A stretch of 64,000 nucleotides of DNA from Nymphaea colorata. Its lineage: Eukaryota; Streptophyta; Magnoliopsida; Nymphaeales; Nymphaeaceae. The stretch covers positions 6,282,174 through 6,346,173 of the forward strand of contig NW_022204507.1 of assembly GCF_008831285.2 (NCBI RefSeq). Direction: 5' to 3'. Positions 23,711 to 34,904 of the stretch are shown here, in pieces. The translations under genes and the position numbers were made by a program. The stretch's first letter is position 1, and every line of letters begins with the position of its first letter. Below the pieces are notes generated by a model. It was not told the origin of the DNA, ran no database searches, and worked only from the letters and a program-made list of their open reading frames with translations.

Positions 23711-24161
23711 CAATAAGAAGAAAATGAGAATGGGGGGAGAGAGAGAGATGAACACTCTATGCATCAGATTTTGGATTAACAAAAATATATAAGGAAAAAC
23801 GAACAACAAAACAAGTCACACTTTTAGGCTATATGCGAGTTAAATTACATGTCATTTCTTGTGAAGGTTGTCTTAAAATCTCATCAGAAAATTATTTACA
23901 ACTTACAAATGTAGTTGTGAAGATTAAAACATCTCAAAATCATCCACCATCAAGTTATAAATTGTATATAAGCATCTCTAAGAAAATAGCACCTGTCAGC
24001 CCTTCGTAAAGTTGCTGATCCCTTTGACAATCGTTTGTTTATTAATTGATGCCATTGCCATCACAACTCAGCTGAAGAAAGTAAGTGTTCCCAGAAAGAA
24101 GATTCATTTAGCTTTGTAAACCATCCGTCTTAATTTTCTCAATATGTTCTGTTTCTTTTAA
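22920..24161 (-). repeat. Monomer 4
   Basis: A 1,242 bp unit nearly identical to monomer 3, including private variants such as the MRGYNRS reading at 23,111 and a missing G in the GAGAGGGGAGTCGC stretch (23,610-23,625). GA tract at 23,670-23,705. The junction to the neighbouring unit is TTCTTTTAAAAACAAACG at 22,911-22,928. Confidence 0.9.
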
Positions 24162-24908
24162 AAACAAACGATTAAGGGGAAGGGGGTTACCCGGCTTGAT
24201 CCCATGAAGACTGGGATCATCAACCCACGCTCCATGTAGTGATCGCAAAGGCAAAGGTGGAGGGAGGGTGGCCATAAGACCAACCCCGGGCAAGAACAAA
24301 AATGCCGGCAAGCAAAACAATGAAGCCAAGCAGCTGCGATTGTACCCTCTCAAAGCCTAAACTCAGCACGGACCCGCAGGCCGATGAGATGCCACTTAGC
24401 GCGACATGAGAGCAAGGCACCGAAAGAGGACTGAACAGCTATGAAAACGATCCAAAAGAAGAAGTGGATAGCACAAGCTGTGACGAGCATTTCATCAAAC
24501 TGTTGCCGTGCATGGAGAGGGCACAACAGAGTAAAAAGTATGAAACACAGTGCTGCAAGCAGAAGCGGTTGAGGAACGAGAGGGAGGAGGAGCAAACCGC
24601 CCAAGGAAGGAGCTGGTAGTGAAGCAGGTGGAGTGGATTCGGGAGAAGAAGCGGCTGGAGGAGGAGGCGATTAACCTGTCCAGCAGCCACGGGCAACGCT
24701 GAAGGGCAGGAGAGGAGCGAGTGCAGATAAGAGAGGGAGAGGGACCAATGTTCGTCGTGAGAGGTCTGGGACGGGGTGCCTCATCTCGGTGCTTCTCAAC
24801 ACTATCCGGACGAGCACCATAGGAGGGGAGCATAGTGGATGTCTCCACGAGTGAGAGGGGAGTCGCAGGGGCGAGAGCAGAACAAGGCCCTGAGAGAGAA
24901 CCACCCAG

Positions 24909-24954
<46 letters not shown>

Positions 24955-25411
24955 CAATAAGAAGAAAATGAGAATGGGGGGAGAGAGAGAGAGAGAGAGA
25001 TGAACACTCTATGCATCAGATTTTGGATTAACAAAAATATATAAGGAAAAACGAACAACAAAACAAGTCACACTTTTAGGCTATATGCGAGTTAAATTAC
25101 ATGTCATTTCTTGTGAAGGTTGTCTTAAAATCTCATTAGAAAATTATTTACAACTTACAAATGTAGTTGTGAAGATTAAAACATCTCAAAATCATCCACC
25201 ATCAAGTTATAAATTGTATATAAGCATCTTTAAGAATATAGCACCTGTCAGCCCTTCGTAAAGTTGCTGATCCCTTTGACAATCGTTTGTTTACTAATTG
25301 ACGCCATTGCCATCACAACTCAGCTGAAGAAAGTATGTGTTCCCAGAAAGAAGATTCATTAGGCTTTGTACACCATCCATCTTAATTTTCTCAATATGTT
25401 CTGTTTCTTTT
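24162..25411 (-). repeat. Monomer 3
   Basis: About 1,250 bp; the longer size than monomer 4 comes mostly from GA tracts (24,911-24,950 and 24,980-25,000). It shares almost all substitutions with monomer 4, pointing to a late duplication of one unit. The internal order is the same as in the other units: AT-rich 300 bp, (CT)n, GC-rich 700 bp. Confidence 0.9.
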
Positions 25412-26650
25412 AAAAACAAACGATTAAGGGGAAGGGGGTTACCCGGCTTGATCCCACAAAGACTGGGATCATCAACCCACGCTTCATGTCGTGATCGCAA
25501 AGGCAAACGTGGAGGGAGGGTGGCCATAAGACCAACCCCGGGCAAGAACAAAAAGGCCGGCAAGAAAAACAATGAAGTCAAGCAGCTGCGTTTGGACCCT
25601 CTCAAAGCCTAAGCTCAGCACGGCCCCGCAGGCCGATAAAATGCCACTTAGCACGACATGAGAGCAAGGCACCGAAAGAGGACTGGACAGCTATGAAAAC
25701 GATCCAAAAGAAGAAGTGGATAGCACAAGCTGTGACGAGCATTTCATCAAACTGTTGCCGAGCATGGAGAGGGCACAACAGAGTAAAAAGTAGGAAACAG
25801 AGTGCGGCAAGCAGAAGCGGTTGAGGAACTAGAGGGAGGAGGAGCAAACCGCCCTAGGAAGGAGCTGGTAGTGAAGCAGGCGGAGTGGATTCGGGAGAAG
25901 AAGCGGCTGGAGGAGGAGGCGATTAACCTGGCCAGCAGCCACGGGCAACGCTGAAGGGCAGGAGAGGAGCGAGTGTAGATAAGAGAGGGAGAGGGACCAA
26001 TGTTCGTCGTGAGAGGTCGGGGACGGGGTGCCTCATCTCGGTGCTTCTCAACACTATCCGGACAAGCACCATAGGAGGGGAGCATGGTGGATGTCTCCAC
26101 GAGTGAGAGGGGGAGTCGCAGGCGAGAGTGCAGAACAAGGCCCTGAGAGAGAACCACCCAGAGCAAAAGAGAGAGAGAGAGAGAGAGCAATAAGAAGAAA
26201 ATGAGAAGGGGGGGGAGAGAGAGAGCGAGAGAGAGATGAACACTCTATGCATCAGATTTTGGATTAACAAAAATATAGAAGGAAAAACGAACAAAAAAAC
26301 AAGTCAGACTTTTAGGCTATATGCGAGTTAAATTACATGTCATTTCTTCTGAAGGTTGTCTTAAAATCTCATCTGAAAATTATTTACAACTCACAAATGT
26401 AGTTTTGAAGATTAAAACATCTCAAAATCATCCACCATCAAGTTATAAATTGTGTATAAGCATCTCTAATAAAATAGCACCTGTCAGCCCTTCGTAAAGT
26501 TGCTGATCCCTTTGACAATCGTTTGTTTATTAATTGACGCCATTGCCATCACAACTCAGCTGAAGAATGTTTGTGTTCCCAGGAAGAAGATTCATTTAGC
26601 TTTGTACACCATCCATCTTAATTTTCTCAATATGTTCTGCTTCTTTTAAA
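25412..26650 (-). repeat. Monomer 2
   Basis: About 1,239 bp. Its sequence is closer to monomer 1 than to monomers 3 and 4 (for example GCAAAAGAGAGAGAG at 26,163, shared with monomer 1). The junction AAAAACAAACGATTAAGG lies at 25,412. Confidence 0.9.
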
Positions 26651-27870
26651 AACAAACGATTAAGGGGAAGGGGGTTACCCGCCTTGATCCCACAAAGACT
26701 GGGATCATCAACCCACGCTCCATGTGGTGATCGCAAAGTCTAAGGTGGAGGGAGGGTGGCCATAAGACCAACCCTGGGCATGAACAAAAAGGCCAGCAAG
26801 AAAAACAATGAAGCCAAGCAGCTGCGTTTGTACCCTCTCAAAGCCTAAGCTCAGCACGGCCCCGCAGGCCGATGAGATGCCACTTAGCGCGACATGAGAG
26901 CAAGGGACCAAAAGTGGACTGGACAGCTTTGAAAACGATCCAAAAGAAGAAGTGGATAGCACAAGCTGTGACGAGCATTTCATCAAACTGTTGCCGAGCA
27001 TGGAGAGGGCACAACAGAGTAAAAAGTAGGAAACACAGTGCTGCAAGCAGAAGTGGTTGAGGAACTAGAGGGAGGAGGAGCAAACCGCCCTAGGAAGGAG
27101 CTGGTAGTGAAGCAGGCGGAGTGGATTCGGGAGAAGAAGCGGCTGGAGGAGGAGGCGATTAACCTGGCCAGCAGCCACGGGCAACGCTGAAGGGCAGGAG
27201 AGGAGCGAGTGCAGATAAGAGAGGGAGAGGGACCAATGTTTGTCGTGAGAGGTCGGGGACTGGGTGCCTCATCTCGGTGCTTCTCAACACTATCCGGACG
27301 AGCACCATAGGAGGGGAGCCTGGTGGATGTCTCCACGAGTGAGAGGGGGAGTCGCAGGCGAGAGAGCAGAACAAGGCCCTGAGAGAGAACCACCCAGAGC
27401 AAAAGAGAGAGAGAGAGCAATAAGAAGAAAATGAGAAGGGGGAGAGAGAGAGAGAGAGATGAACACTCTTTGCATCAGATTTTCGATTAAGAAAAATATA
27501 GAAGGGAAAACGAACAAAAAAACAAGTCAGACTTTAGGCTATATGCGAGTTAAATTACATGTCATTTCTTGTGAAGATTGTCTTAAAATGTCATCAGAAA
27601 ATGATTTACAACTTACAAATGTTGTTGTGAAGATTAAAACTTCTCAAAATCATCCACCATCAAGTTATAAATTGTATATAAGCATCTCTAAGAAAATAGC
27701 ACCTTTCAGTCCTTCGTAAAGTTGCTGATCCCTTTGACAATCGTTTGTTTATTAATTGACGCCATTGCCATAACAACTCAGCTGCAGAAAGTATGTGTTC
27801 CCAGAAAGAAGATTAATTTAGCTTTGTACACCATCCATCTTAATTTTCTCAATATGTTCTGTTTCTTTTA
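26651..27870 (-). repeat. Monomer 1 (5'-most)
   Basis: About 1,220 bp. At its 5' side (27,861-27,870) the usual TTCTTTTA is followed by TTCCCCCTATAATGC on the plus strand instead of another unit, exactly as in the left copy at 1,880-1,890. This defines the unit boundary and shows that the array is bounded on both sides by the same sequences that bound the single left unit. Confidence 0.9.
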
Positions 27871-29585
27871 TTCCCCCTATAATGCAATTTGGATAGAGTG
27901 CGATCAGAACATCCTTCTCTTTTTTTAGGAAACTTTGCTGGCCGTAACATAATCCTCTGACCTACAGCATCTCACATATAAAATGAAAAATTAATGAATG
28001 AGTGAAAATGAAGCAATGCTCTTGCCATTTCTGGATACAACATATAAAAGCTACAAAAGCCACAAAGAAAAACATACACACTAGAAACTCCCCTCTTCAC
28101 ATGAACATTTTGTGGATCAAAGAAGAAAGGCCACTCAGAATCTGTAGCAACTTGGTAGAGGTTTCCCTAAATCATCATTTACAATTTACAAGACCAACAA
28201 AGTCATAACTGTAAAAGATGTGGAAAGGCTAAGATTGGAAGTATGAGTACATCCACAATGTATTTCTTTTCATGGACAGTTAAATGAAAGGAAGCTCAGC
28301 AAAAGGATGTATGGGCATCATAAACAACAAATTAGAGTTGTGCATTTTCCAATTGTTGTTCACCATGTGGCGTCAAATGGTGCATGCATTCTGCTGTATA
28401 TTTTCCATCCCCACGAACAGATAAATATTTATACTTTCGAAAACATAACTTCTTTAATTGCTATATCAATAAGTAATAACCCTCAAATTAGGCCATCATG
28501 CTACTCATTACAGAACATGGCAGCAAGTACAAATCAATACCGTTGGATATTATTGTACTAAATAACAATGAGTAATTGATATTATTGTGTAATCGTTTAT
28601 GACTAATTTTCAACTGAGATCATACTATGTTATTTCAATGTGATTACAATTAGGAAAAGAGAATTCAACTTTGACATTTCTTGACAAGAATGGAAAGATT
28701 TTTATCGTCACATGCCATCCATTTATTAGTTAAAGCGATTACAGTTAATTAAGAAAATTCAACTTCTTCATTAGATTGGGTTTTCTTATATTAGCAACAA
28801 CACTGCAATCCTCCCTCCCTCTTTCATTGCAAAGTACCCATACAAAATTGAATAAGAGTTTTCCTTTCAGCTGGTGTTTCTATACAAGAAATAAAGTCAT
28901 CAGCTCATGCCATGCCTATGATTCCATTTTTAATTTTTCTTTTGTATTTGTCGACTCTATATTGTATTGCAATAAAATATTCAAAAGAAATTAGTGTTGC
29001 TAGGCTCAATGCCTCTTGAATCTTCTCAACTCTTTGAAGATAGTCGGTGATAACTCGTCAAATATCATATTAAGAACCAAAGATTCATGTTATTAGTAAT
29101 ACAAACCATGTTCAGGAATTCATATCCCCAATAGATTCAGACTCGGTTTTACTTAAGGTGATTCATTCAATTAAAAACAATTTATCTATTTGATAATTGA
29201 TTTAAGCAAGTAAACATATGAAGCCAACATATTCTTCTACCTTCCATTATCTTTAAGTTGATTATCATTGCCCTGTAGTAATCATCATGTTTCTTCCACA
29301 AGACTATTCTGTAAGGGGTCCTTTGGAGCTGTAGATGTTCAATCTTATGTGATGATGTATGCTGCCATTTGATGGTGGAAATAATGCGACACAATTGGCT
29401 GTGTAATGTCGTCTGAGATCTTCATCTCCCACATCTCTCGTCGACATTTCCTATTTCCATGCTGGCATTTAATTCCTCAAGCTTTCGGAGATCCATGGAG
29501 TTCATCGTTGTATTAGTCTTTGGTCGGGAGGTTATTAGGGATGTCAATGAATCAGATTCAGATCAAATACGAGATCAAGTTTTTT
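27871..29585 (-). repeat. Right copy of compound-repeat flank
   Basis: Inverted match of 233-1,888. Short ORFs (28,002-28,208, 28,307-28,561, 27,722-27,928) mirror those of the left copy with few changes and show no known domain. From about 28,983 it overlaps the R repeat. Nothing here supports a functional gene. Confidence 0.8.
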
Positions 29586-30112
29586 TAAATAAATCAGATT
29601 TCAAAAAAAGAGAAATTTGATATCCAAATAAAAAATCAGATCGTATTCGGTATTAAAAATTGGAATCCAATTAAATTCAGCTTCAGACTCAGCATCAAAT
29701 AGATACCCAATCAGATACCAGAAAAAAAAAGATAATGAATATCTAAACCCAACTTTATAGATCCGGATCTAAATAATATTTTTTTATTTTACATTATTGT
29801 AAATTTGTAAATCGGAATCCAAATTTGAATCCCCAATTTTAATTAATATCATATGAATCTGAAACCAATGCGAACTTGATCGTGCACTTCACAAGGTTAG
29901 GCCACCTCCAAATCCACTCCAAGCGAAATTTTGTTCATAAGCCTTCTTAATTTTACAGCTGCATTTTTTCATCAAGACCCATGACATCTGGTTACATGTA
30001 TCGTGCATAGCCTTTAATAAAATGACAAGTGCCCCCCTGCCCACTTGTACTAGCTCCTTAGCCCACTTTTTGGGTAGTTGGGATCCATGGGAGCCTGTGC
30101 ACAAGCCTGGTC
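28983..30112 (+). repeat. R repeat copy 1
   Basis: Shares order and sequence with 30,178-31,490 and 43,058-44,085. It begins AAATTAGTGTTGCTAGGCTC, passes CATCTCTCGTCGACATTT, then an AT-rich part dense in CAGATT/GGATCC-like words (29,540-29,880) after GGGATGTCAATGAATCAG. A minus ORF (29,889-30,104) contains KAMHDTCNQMSWVLMKKC and recurs in copy 2. The peptide is not recognised. Confidence 0.75.
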
Positions 30113-30177
30113 ATATCATGGGAAAATATGAGCCAGCCAAATGTTGTTGAAACCGAAAACCATGGTGACTTAAAATA
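30113..30177 (+). mobile_element. Copia C1-type LTR scrap at duplication joint
   Basis: About 65 bp (CATGGGAAAATATGAGCC, CCAAATGTTGTTGAAACC) that match 31,779-31,845 and the repeated part of the C1 LTR near 34,800-34,880. It lies precisely between R copies 1 and 2, so it marks how the two were joined. Confidence 0.6.
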
Positions 30178-31490
30178 TTCAAATGAAATTAGTGTTGCTT
30201 GGCTCAATGCCTCTTGAATCTTCTCAACTCTTTGAAGATAGTCGGTGATAACTCTTAAAATAGGATATTAAGAACCAAATATTCATGTTATTAGTAATAC
30301 AAACCATGTTCAGGAATTCATATCCCCAATAGATTCAAACTCCGCTTTTACTTAAGGTGATTCATTCAATTAAAAACTATTTATCTATTTGATAATTGAT
30401 TTAAGCTTGCAGACATAAGACTATTCTGTAAGGGGTCCTTTGGAGCTTTAGATGTTCAATCTTAAGTGATGATCTATCTTGCCATTTGATGGTGGAAATA
30501 ATGCGACACAATTGGCTGTGTAATGTCGTCTGAGATCTTCATCTCCCACATCTCTCGTCGACATTTTCTATTTCCCTGTTGGCATTTAATTCCTCAAGCT
30601 TTCGGAGATCCATGGAGTTCATCGTTGTATTAGTCTTTGGTCGGGTGGTTATTAGGGATGTCAATGAATCAGATTCAGATCAAATACCAGATCAAGTTTT
30701 TCTAAATAAATCAGATTTCAAAAAAAGAGAAATTTGATATCCAAATAAAAAATCAGATCGGATTCGGTATTAAAAATTGGAATCCAATTAAATTCAGATT
30801 CAGACTCAGCATCAAATAGATACCCAATCAGATACCAGAAAAAAAAAGATAATGGATATCTAAACCCAAATTTATAGATACGGATCTAAATAATATTTTT
30901 TTATTTTACATTTTTGTAAATTTGTAAATATGAATCCAAATTTGAACCCCCAATTTTAATTAATATCATCCGAATCTGAAACCAATGCAAACTTGATCGT
31001 GCACTTGACAAGGTTTAGGCCACCTCCAGATCCACTCCAAGCGAAATTTTGTTCATAAGCCTTCTTAATTTTACAGCTGCATTTTTTCATCAAGACCCAT
31101 GACATCTGGTTACATGTATCGTGCATAGCCTTTAATAAAGTGACAAGTGCCCCCCTGCCCACTTGTACTAGCTCCTTAGACCACTTTTTGGGTAGTTAGG
31201 ATCCATGGGAGCCTGTGCACAAGCCTGGGCATATAACCAGCTTTGAACATCCACCCATGTCAATGACACTACACTAAACACATGAGAGAGAGAGAGAGAG
31301 AGAGCTTCTCAGTGATGGAAACAGGGATGGGGATCACATGAAGAAGGGGTAGAGAGTTTATTTCCTCTCTTAAGTGTAAAGTGTGTCGCCGGCCTTCTCA
31401 TGAGCTTGTTGTTGCCAACCCCCATCATCAATGTTGTCATCCTCTTCAAAAGAGATTTACTAGAGAAAGTATGATTTAGCAATTTCTAAC
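30178..31490 (+). repeat. R repeat copy 2
   Basis: Direct copy of R1 at an offset of about 1,197 bp, with a ~90 bp deletion near 30,415. It extends further right than R1, through a (GA)n tract at 31,285-31,306 to AAAGTATGATTTAGCAATTT, the same right end as R copy 3 at 44,085. The minus ORF 30,956-31,162 matches that of R1. Confidence 0.8.
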
Positions 31491-31549
31491 CTTCAAGATG
31501 CTATGAAGCTCAAACGGAAGAATGTTAGGGCCTTCTGCCTCTTGGGATC

Positions 31550-31775
31550 TGTTACAAAAAATGAAACTATTTGTTAAAGCTGTGTTATTAACTTTGTTTT
31601 CTTTACACCTATTGTAAAGGTGTAAAATTGAATCGTGGTGTTCTTTGTCACACATGTGGAATTCTCTAGAAGGTTGATGGCATGATTCTGTTGTAACAAA
31701 AAATATTCTTTCACGCCTGTAATTGATTATGTAAAAAAAAAACAGTATATGTGAAAGGAAGAACAGCACGATGCC
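31550..31775 (+). mobile_element. Copia C2 5' LTR (partial)
   Basis: Begins TGTTACAAAAAATGAAAC and matches 39,428-39,577, the LTR that follows the C2 polypurine tract: shared words include GTGTTATTAAC, TTGTAAAATTGAATC-like sequence and CACACATGTGGAA. Similarity ends after TTGTAACA (31,700). The PBS and start of C2 gag are missing because C1 sequence follows. Confidence 0.7.
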
Positions 31776-32288
31776 AAATATCATGGGAAAAGATGAGCCA
31801 GCCAAATGTTGTTGAAACAGAAAACCGTGGTGACTTAAACTAGTGACTTTCTTATTCGCATGCACTGTTTCTGGCATCCAGCGGTTCAGGTAGCATCGCC
31901 AGCCTTCCACGATCCTCCAGAAGTCATCCCAGAAGAGTTCAAGCAAGCATCGATCCATTCCCTGCGATTGAAGGATTCCCGACATTCCGTAGAGTGGTTC
32001 TTTGGTGAACCTGCCCCTTTCACTTCCGTTCATGATTCCGACCACCTTTTCCTGTCAAACTTCATGAACAGCATCCCCAAAGGAAGGTGAACCTAACAAG
32101 CAAAGCTTGATCACTGAGGTAGCCTCTCACAGCTGGAATCCTCGAATTCGTGGCCACCCCTCTCTTGGTTTCAAGTTTTCTGGTGCCCTCTATTTCTTCA
32201 CTCGCCGCCACCAGTGTCAACCCATGTTGGGCCCCAAAAGGCTCAAACAGCATCATCAGGCCATGGTGACTCCTGCTCGACCGGTGAC
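31776..32288 (+). mobile_element. Copia C1 5' LTR/leader, diverged
   Basis: Starts with a C1 LTR-like piece (ATATCATGGGAAAAGATGAG) and ends immediately before a PBS-like TGATCAGAGCCAG at 32,290. Only the first ~70 bp align by eye to the 3' LTR at 34,684-34,900. ORFs at 31,860-32,090 and 32,107-32,292 are not recognised and probably accidental. Confidence 0.4.
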
Positions 32289-33395
32289 GTGATCAGAGCC
32301 AGCCAAAAATCCATATTTCCACCATCTTCCCTGTGGTGTTTTTTCTTCTCCTTGCATGGGAAGTTGGGAAAGAACAATGAGTTGGGAAATATCAATGGCC
32401 ATGAAAATTCCCAAGTGATATCTGATCTCTTCTATTTGCATCATTCGGATAATTTCGAAAGTGGGTTAGTATCTCAACGACTTATCGATGATAACAATGC
32501 AATCTGGAGCAGAGTTATGACTGTGGCTCTATCAGCCAAAAACAAGTTAGGATTCATAGATGCGACTATCAAAGAGCCAAAAGAGGATGAGCATAATCTA
32601 TGTTGTGGGTATGATGTAACAATCTGGTTCTAGCATGGATTCGTAATTCAATTAGTAAGGAGATTCATGATAGCATCGCTTATGCTACCTCAGATCAAGT
32701 AATATGGGAGGAGTTAAAAGAAAGATATACTCAGAGTCTTGCACCAAGAGTCTTTCAGCTACACAGTTCAATACATCGATTACAGCAACAGTCCATGTCT
32801 GTTACTACATATTATACAAAACATATTATATAAAAAACAAACTGCTTTGGGAAGAATTAATTACTACAATCTGGTGCCTGTGTTCGTGTGGGGGCATAAA
32901 AACTTAGACGGATCAAATCCAAAGAGAATGTGTAATTTATTTCTTGAAGGGACTGAATGACTGATATGATGCTATTAGAGGACAGATTTTATTGCTTGAT
33001 CCCTTATCCATATTAAACAAATTATCTGCTCTAGTTTTGCAGGAGGAGCAGCAGCATGAAGCAAGATTCACGCCGTCAGCCTCTCACACCACCTTGGCAA
33101 TACCACACAATCATATTCCCAAAGCAGCATCACTTGAACAAAGTTTCAACTTTGAATGCAATAAAGAAGGATGTCAAAGTCGACCAATCTGTAGCTATTG
33201 TCATAGCACAGGTCATGTGAAAGATAAATGTTTCAAGTTTAATGGCTATCCTCGAGGACATCGATTCCATGATCCCAACTTTTGGCCACCACTAGCTGCA
33301 GCTACAATTCATAATCAAAGGCCGGTGGACCTCCATGCAAGCGATGGTACTAGTTTCTTTGCAGCAACGGTCAAACTTCCAAGGAAGTTGTACCT
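32289..33395 (+). pseudogene. Copia C1 gag
   Basis: Begins just after the PBS-like site. Readable blocks are FYLHHSDNFES, AIWSRVMTVALSAKNKLGF (N-terminal Copia gag, residues about 60-110 of the ORF at 32,214), then, in other frames, IWEELKERYTQS near 32,705, and a zinc knuckle CSYCHSTGHVKDKC at 33,190-33,231 followed by FKFNGYP. Gag would package the RNA. Several frameshifts and stops separate these blocks. Confidence 0.85.
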
Positions 33396-33404
33396 ACAAC
33401 CACC

Positions 33405-33773
33405 ATGTATGAGTATCATAAACTCTTATCACTTTCTAGAACTCCGTCTGCCTCTATCAATTTCACAGGTAATATATCTTCATCTAGTGTCTCCCATCTT
33501 CCTTGGATTATCGATTCTGGAGCAAGTCGGTGCATTTGTGCCGATAGCTTTCTACTTCAAAAACCAACCAATTGCCGAGTACCTATAAACCTACCTAATG
33601 GACATACAATAACAGTCCATCAAACCATTGATGTTAAACTACCACCATTCACTCTTGAAAATTCCTTGTATATTCTCTCTTTCAAATTGAACCTACTCAC
33701 TGTTAGTCAATTGACCAAGGCACTAAACTTTTCTGTAACTTCTTCCCTACTCATTGTGTCTTGCAGGACTTGA
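33405..33773 (+). pseudogene. Copia C1 protease region
   Basis: Open for 122 codons. LPWIIDSGASRCIC (33,497-33,538) holds the aspartic protease active-site triplet Asp-Ser-Gly, followed by the expected LPNGHTITVHQTIDVKL and LYILSFKLNLLTVSQLTK blocks. It is in the normal place between gag and integrase. The ORF ends at a stop and integrase never follows: after about 33,900 the reading jumps to the RT start, so roughly the whole integrase is deleted. Confidence 0.85.
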
Positions 33774-33904
33774 ATGTGGGATTTCTATTGCTCTCTTATT
33801 TCGGCTCCCTCGACCAATGGTAACTTGACATTCAATGCAATGAAAGGCACAAGGTACCCTCTTTTTAACTTTACTTCACTTTCTCGTTTCTCTCCTAAAA
33901 ACCT

Positions 33905-34672
33905 TTGCAGTGGCAGTTGGACATAGGGAGTGGCGAGACACAATGAACTTAGAAACTAGTGCACTAAAGGAAAACAACACTTGGGCAATGACCACTTTTC
34001 AAAAGGAGTTAAGCCCATCGGTTGCAAGTGAGTTTACAAAATCAAGTTCCGATCAGACGGTACTATTGAGTGATACAAGACACGCCTGCACTCTTAAATA
34101 TTTTTTGGGTTTAGAAATTGCTTGTTCAAGTGCTGGAATTTATGTTTTGCAGCAAACGTATGCTCTCAAGATTATAAGCGAAACAAGTATAATGGGTGCC
34201 AAGCCAATGGAATTTCTAGTGGAACGAAACCACGGTCTCGAAGAAGGTATTCTCCTAAGAAAACAATCCAATCTTCAAATGAGTGTGTTTTGTGATTATG
34301 ATTGGGTGGCGTGTCAAGAAACGCGAAGGTCCATAACTAGTTAAAATTCTTGTGGAAGCAGAATACAAGGCATTGGCAAAGGTTAAAATTCTTGTTGTCG
34401 GATCTAGGCGTGAGACATCTACAACCGACAAATCTATACTACAACAATCAGGCTGCCATGCATATTGCAGCCAATCTAGTTTTTCATGAGCATACCAAAC
34501 ATATAGATTTAGACTGTCATGTTGAATGAGAAAAGATAAATCAAGGTGTAGTGAGAACCAGTTACATTAAGAGCAAAGATCAGCTGGCACACTTATTCAC
34601 TATGGCCTTAGGCAAGGAAGCATTTAATCATCTTCTATCGAAACTGAACATAAGAAATTTCTACACTTAGTT
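33905..34672 (+). pseudogene. Copia C1 RT/RNase H remnant with core deletion
   Basis: Starts with the RT entry block EWRDTMNLETSALKENNTW (33,928) and PIGCK-VYKIKFRSDGTIE in another frame, then skips straight to TLKYFLGLEIACSSAGIYV near 34,090, losing the catalytic YVDD core. RNase H traces follow: [52 protein letters not shown], and the Copia tail KDQLAHLFTMALGKEAFN. No activity is possible. Confidence 0.85.
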
Positions 34673-34683
34673 TGAGGGGGGAG
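34671..34683 (+). promoter_or_regulatory. Polypurine tract of C1
   Basis: TTTGAGGGGGGAG lies directly after the pol tail and directly before TGTTAAAATTAAG, the start of the 3' LTR. This is the standard plus-strand primer position and sequence type in plant Copia elements. Confidence 0.8.
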
Positions 34684-34900
34684 TGTTAAAATTAAGATTC
34701 GCTTCTTATCTGACATCTTAACAATAAGATTTTGAGTTGGTTAGTGAAGCTGTTAAGATGAGTCGGCCGAATGTCATGGGATATGATGAGTCAGCCAAAT
34801 GTCATGGGATAAGATGAGCCAGCCAAATATCATGGGATAAGATGAGCCAGCCAAATGTCCTTGAAACTAAAAACCATGTACTACTTTTTCTTTTGTATAT
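34684..34900 (+). mobile_element. C1 3' LTR (truncated) with 28-bp repeats
   Basis: Begins TGTTAAAATTAAG. Contains three direct 28-bp units of the type AATGTCATGGGATAAGATGA at about 34,769-34,853, and a TATATAAG TATA-like box at 34,896-34,903. The LTR is cut near 34,900, where C2 gag begins, so its terminal CA is not identifiable. Confidence 0.65.
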
Positions 34901-34904
34901 AAGT

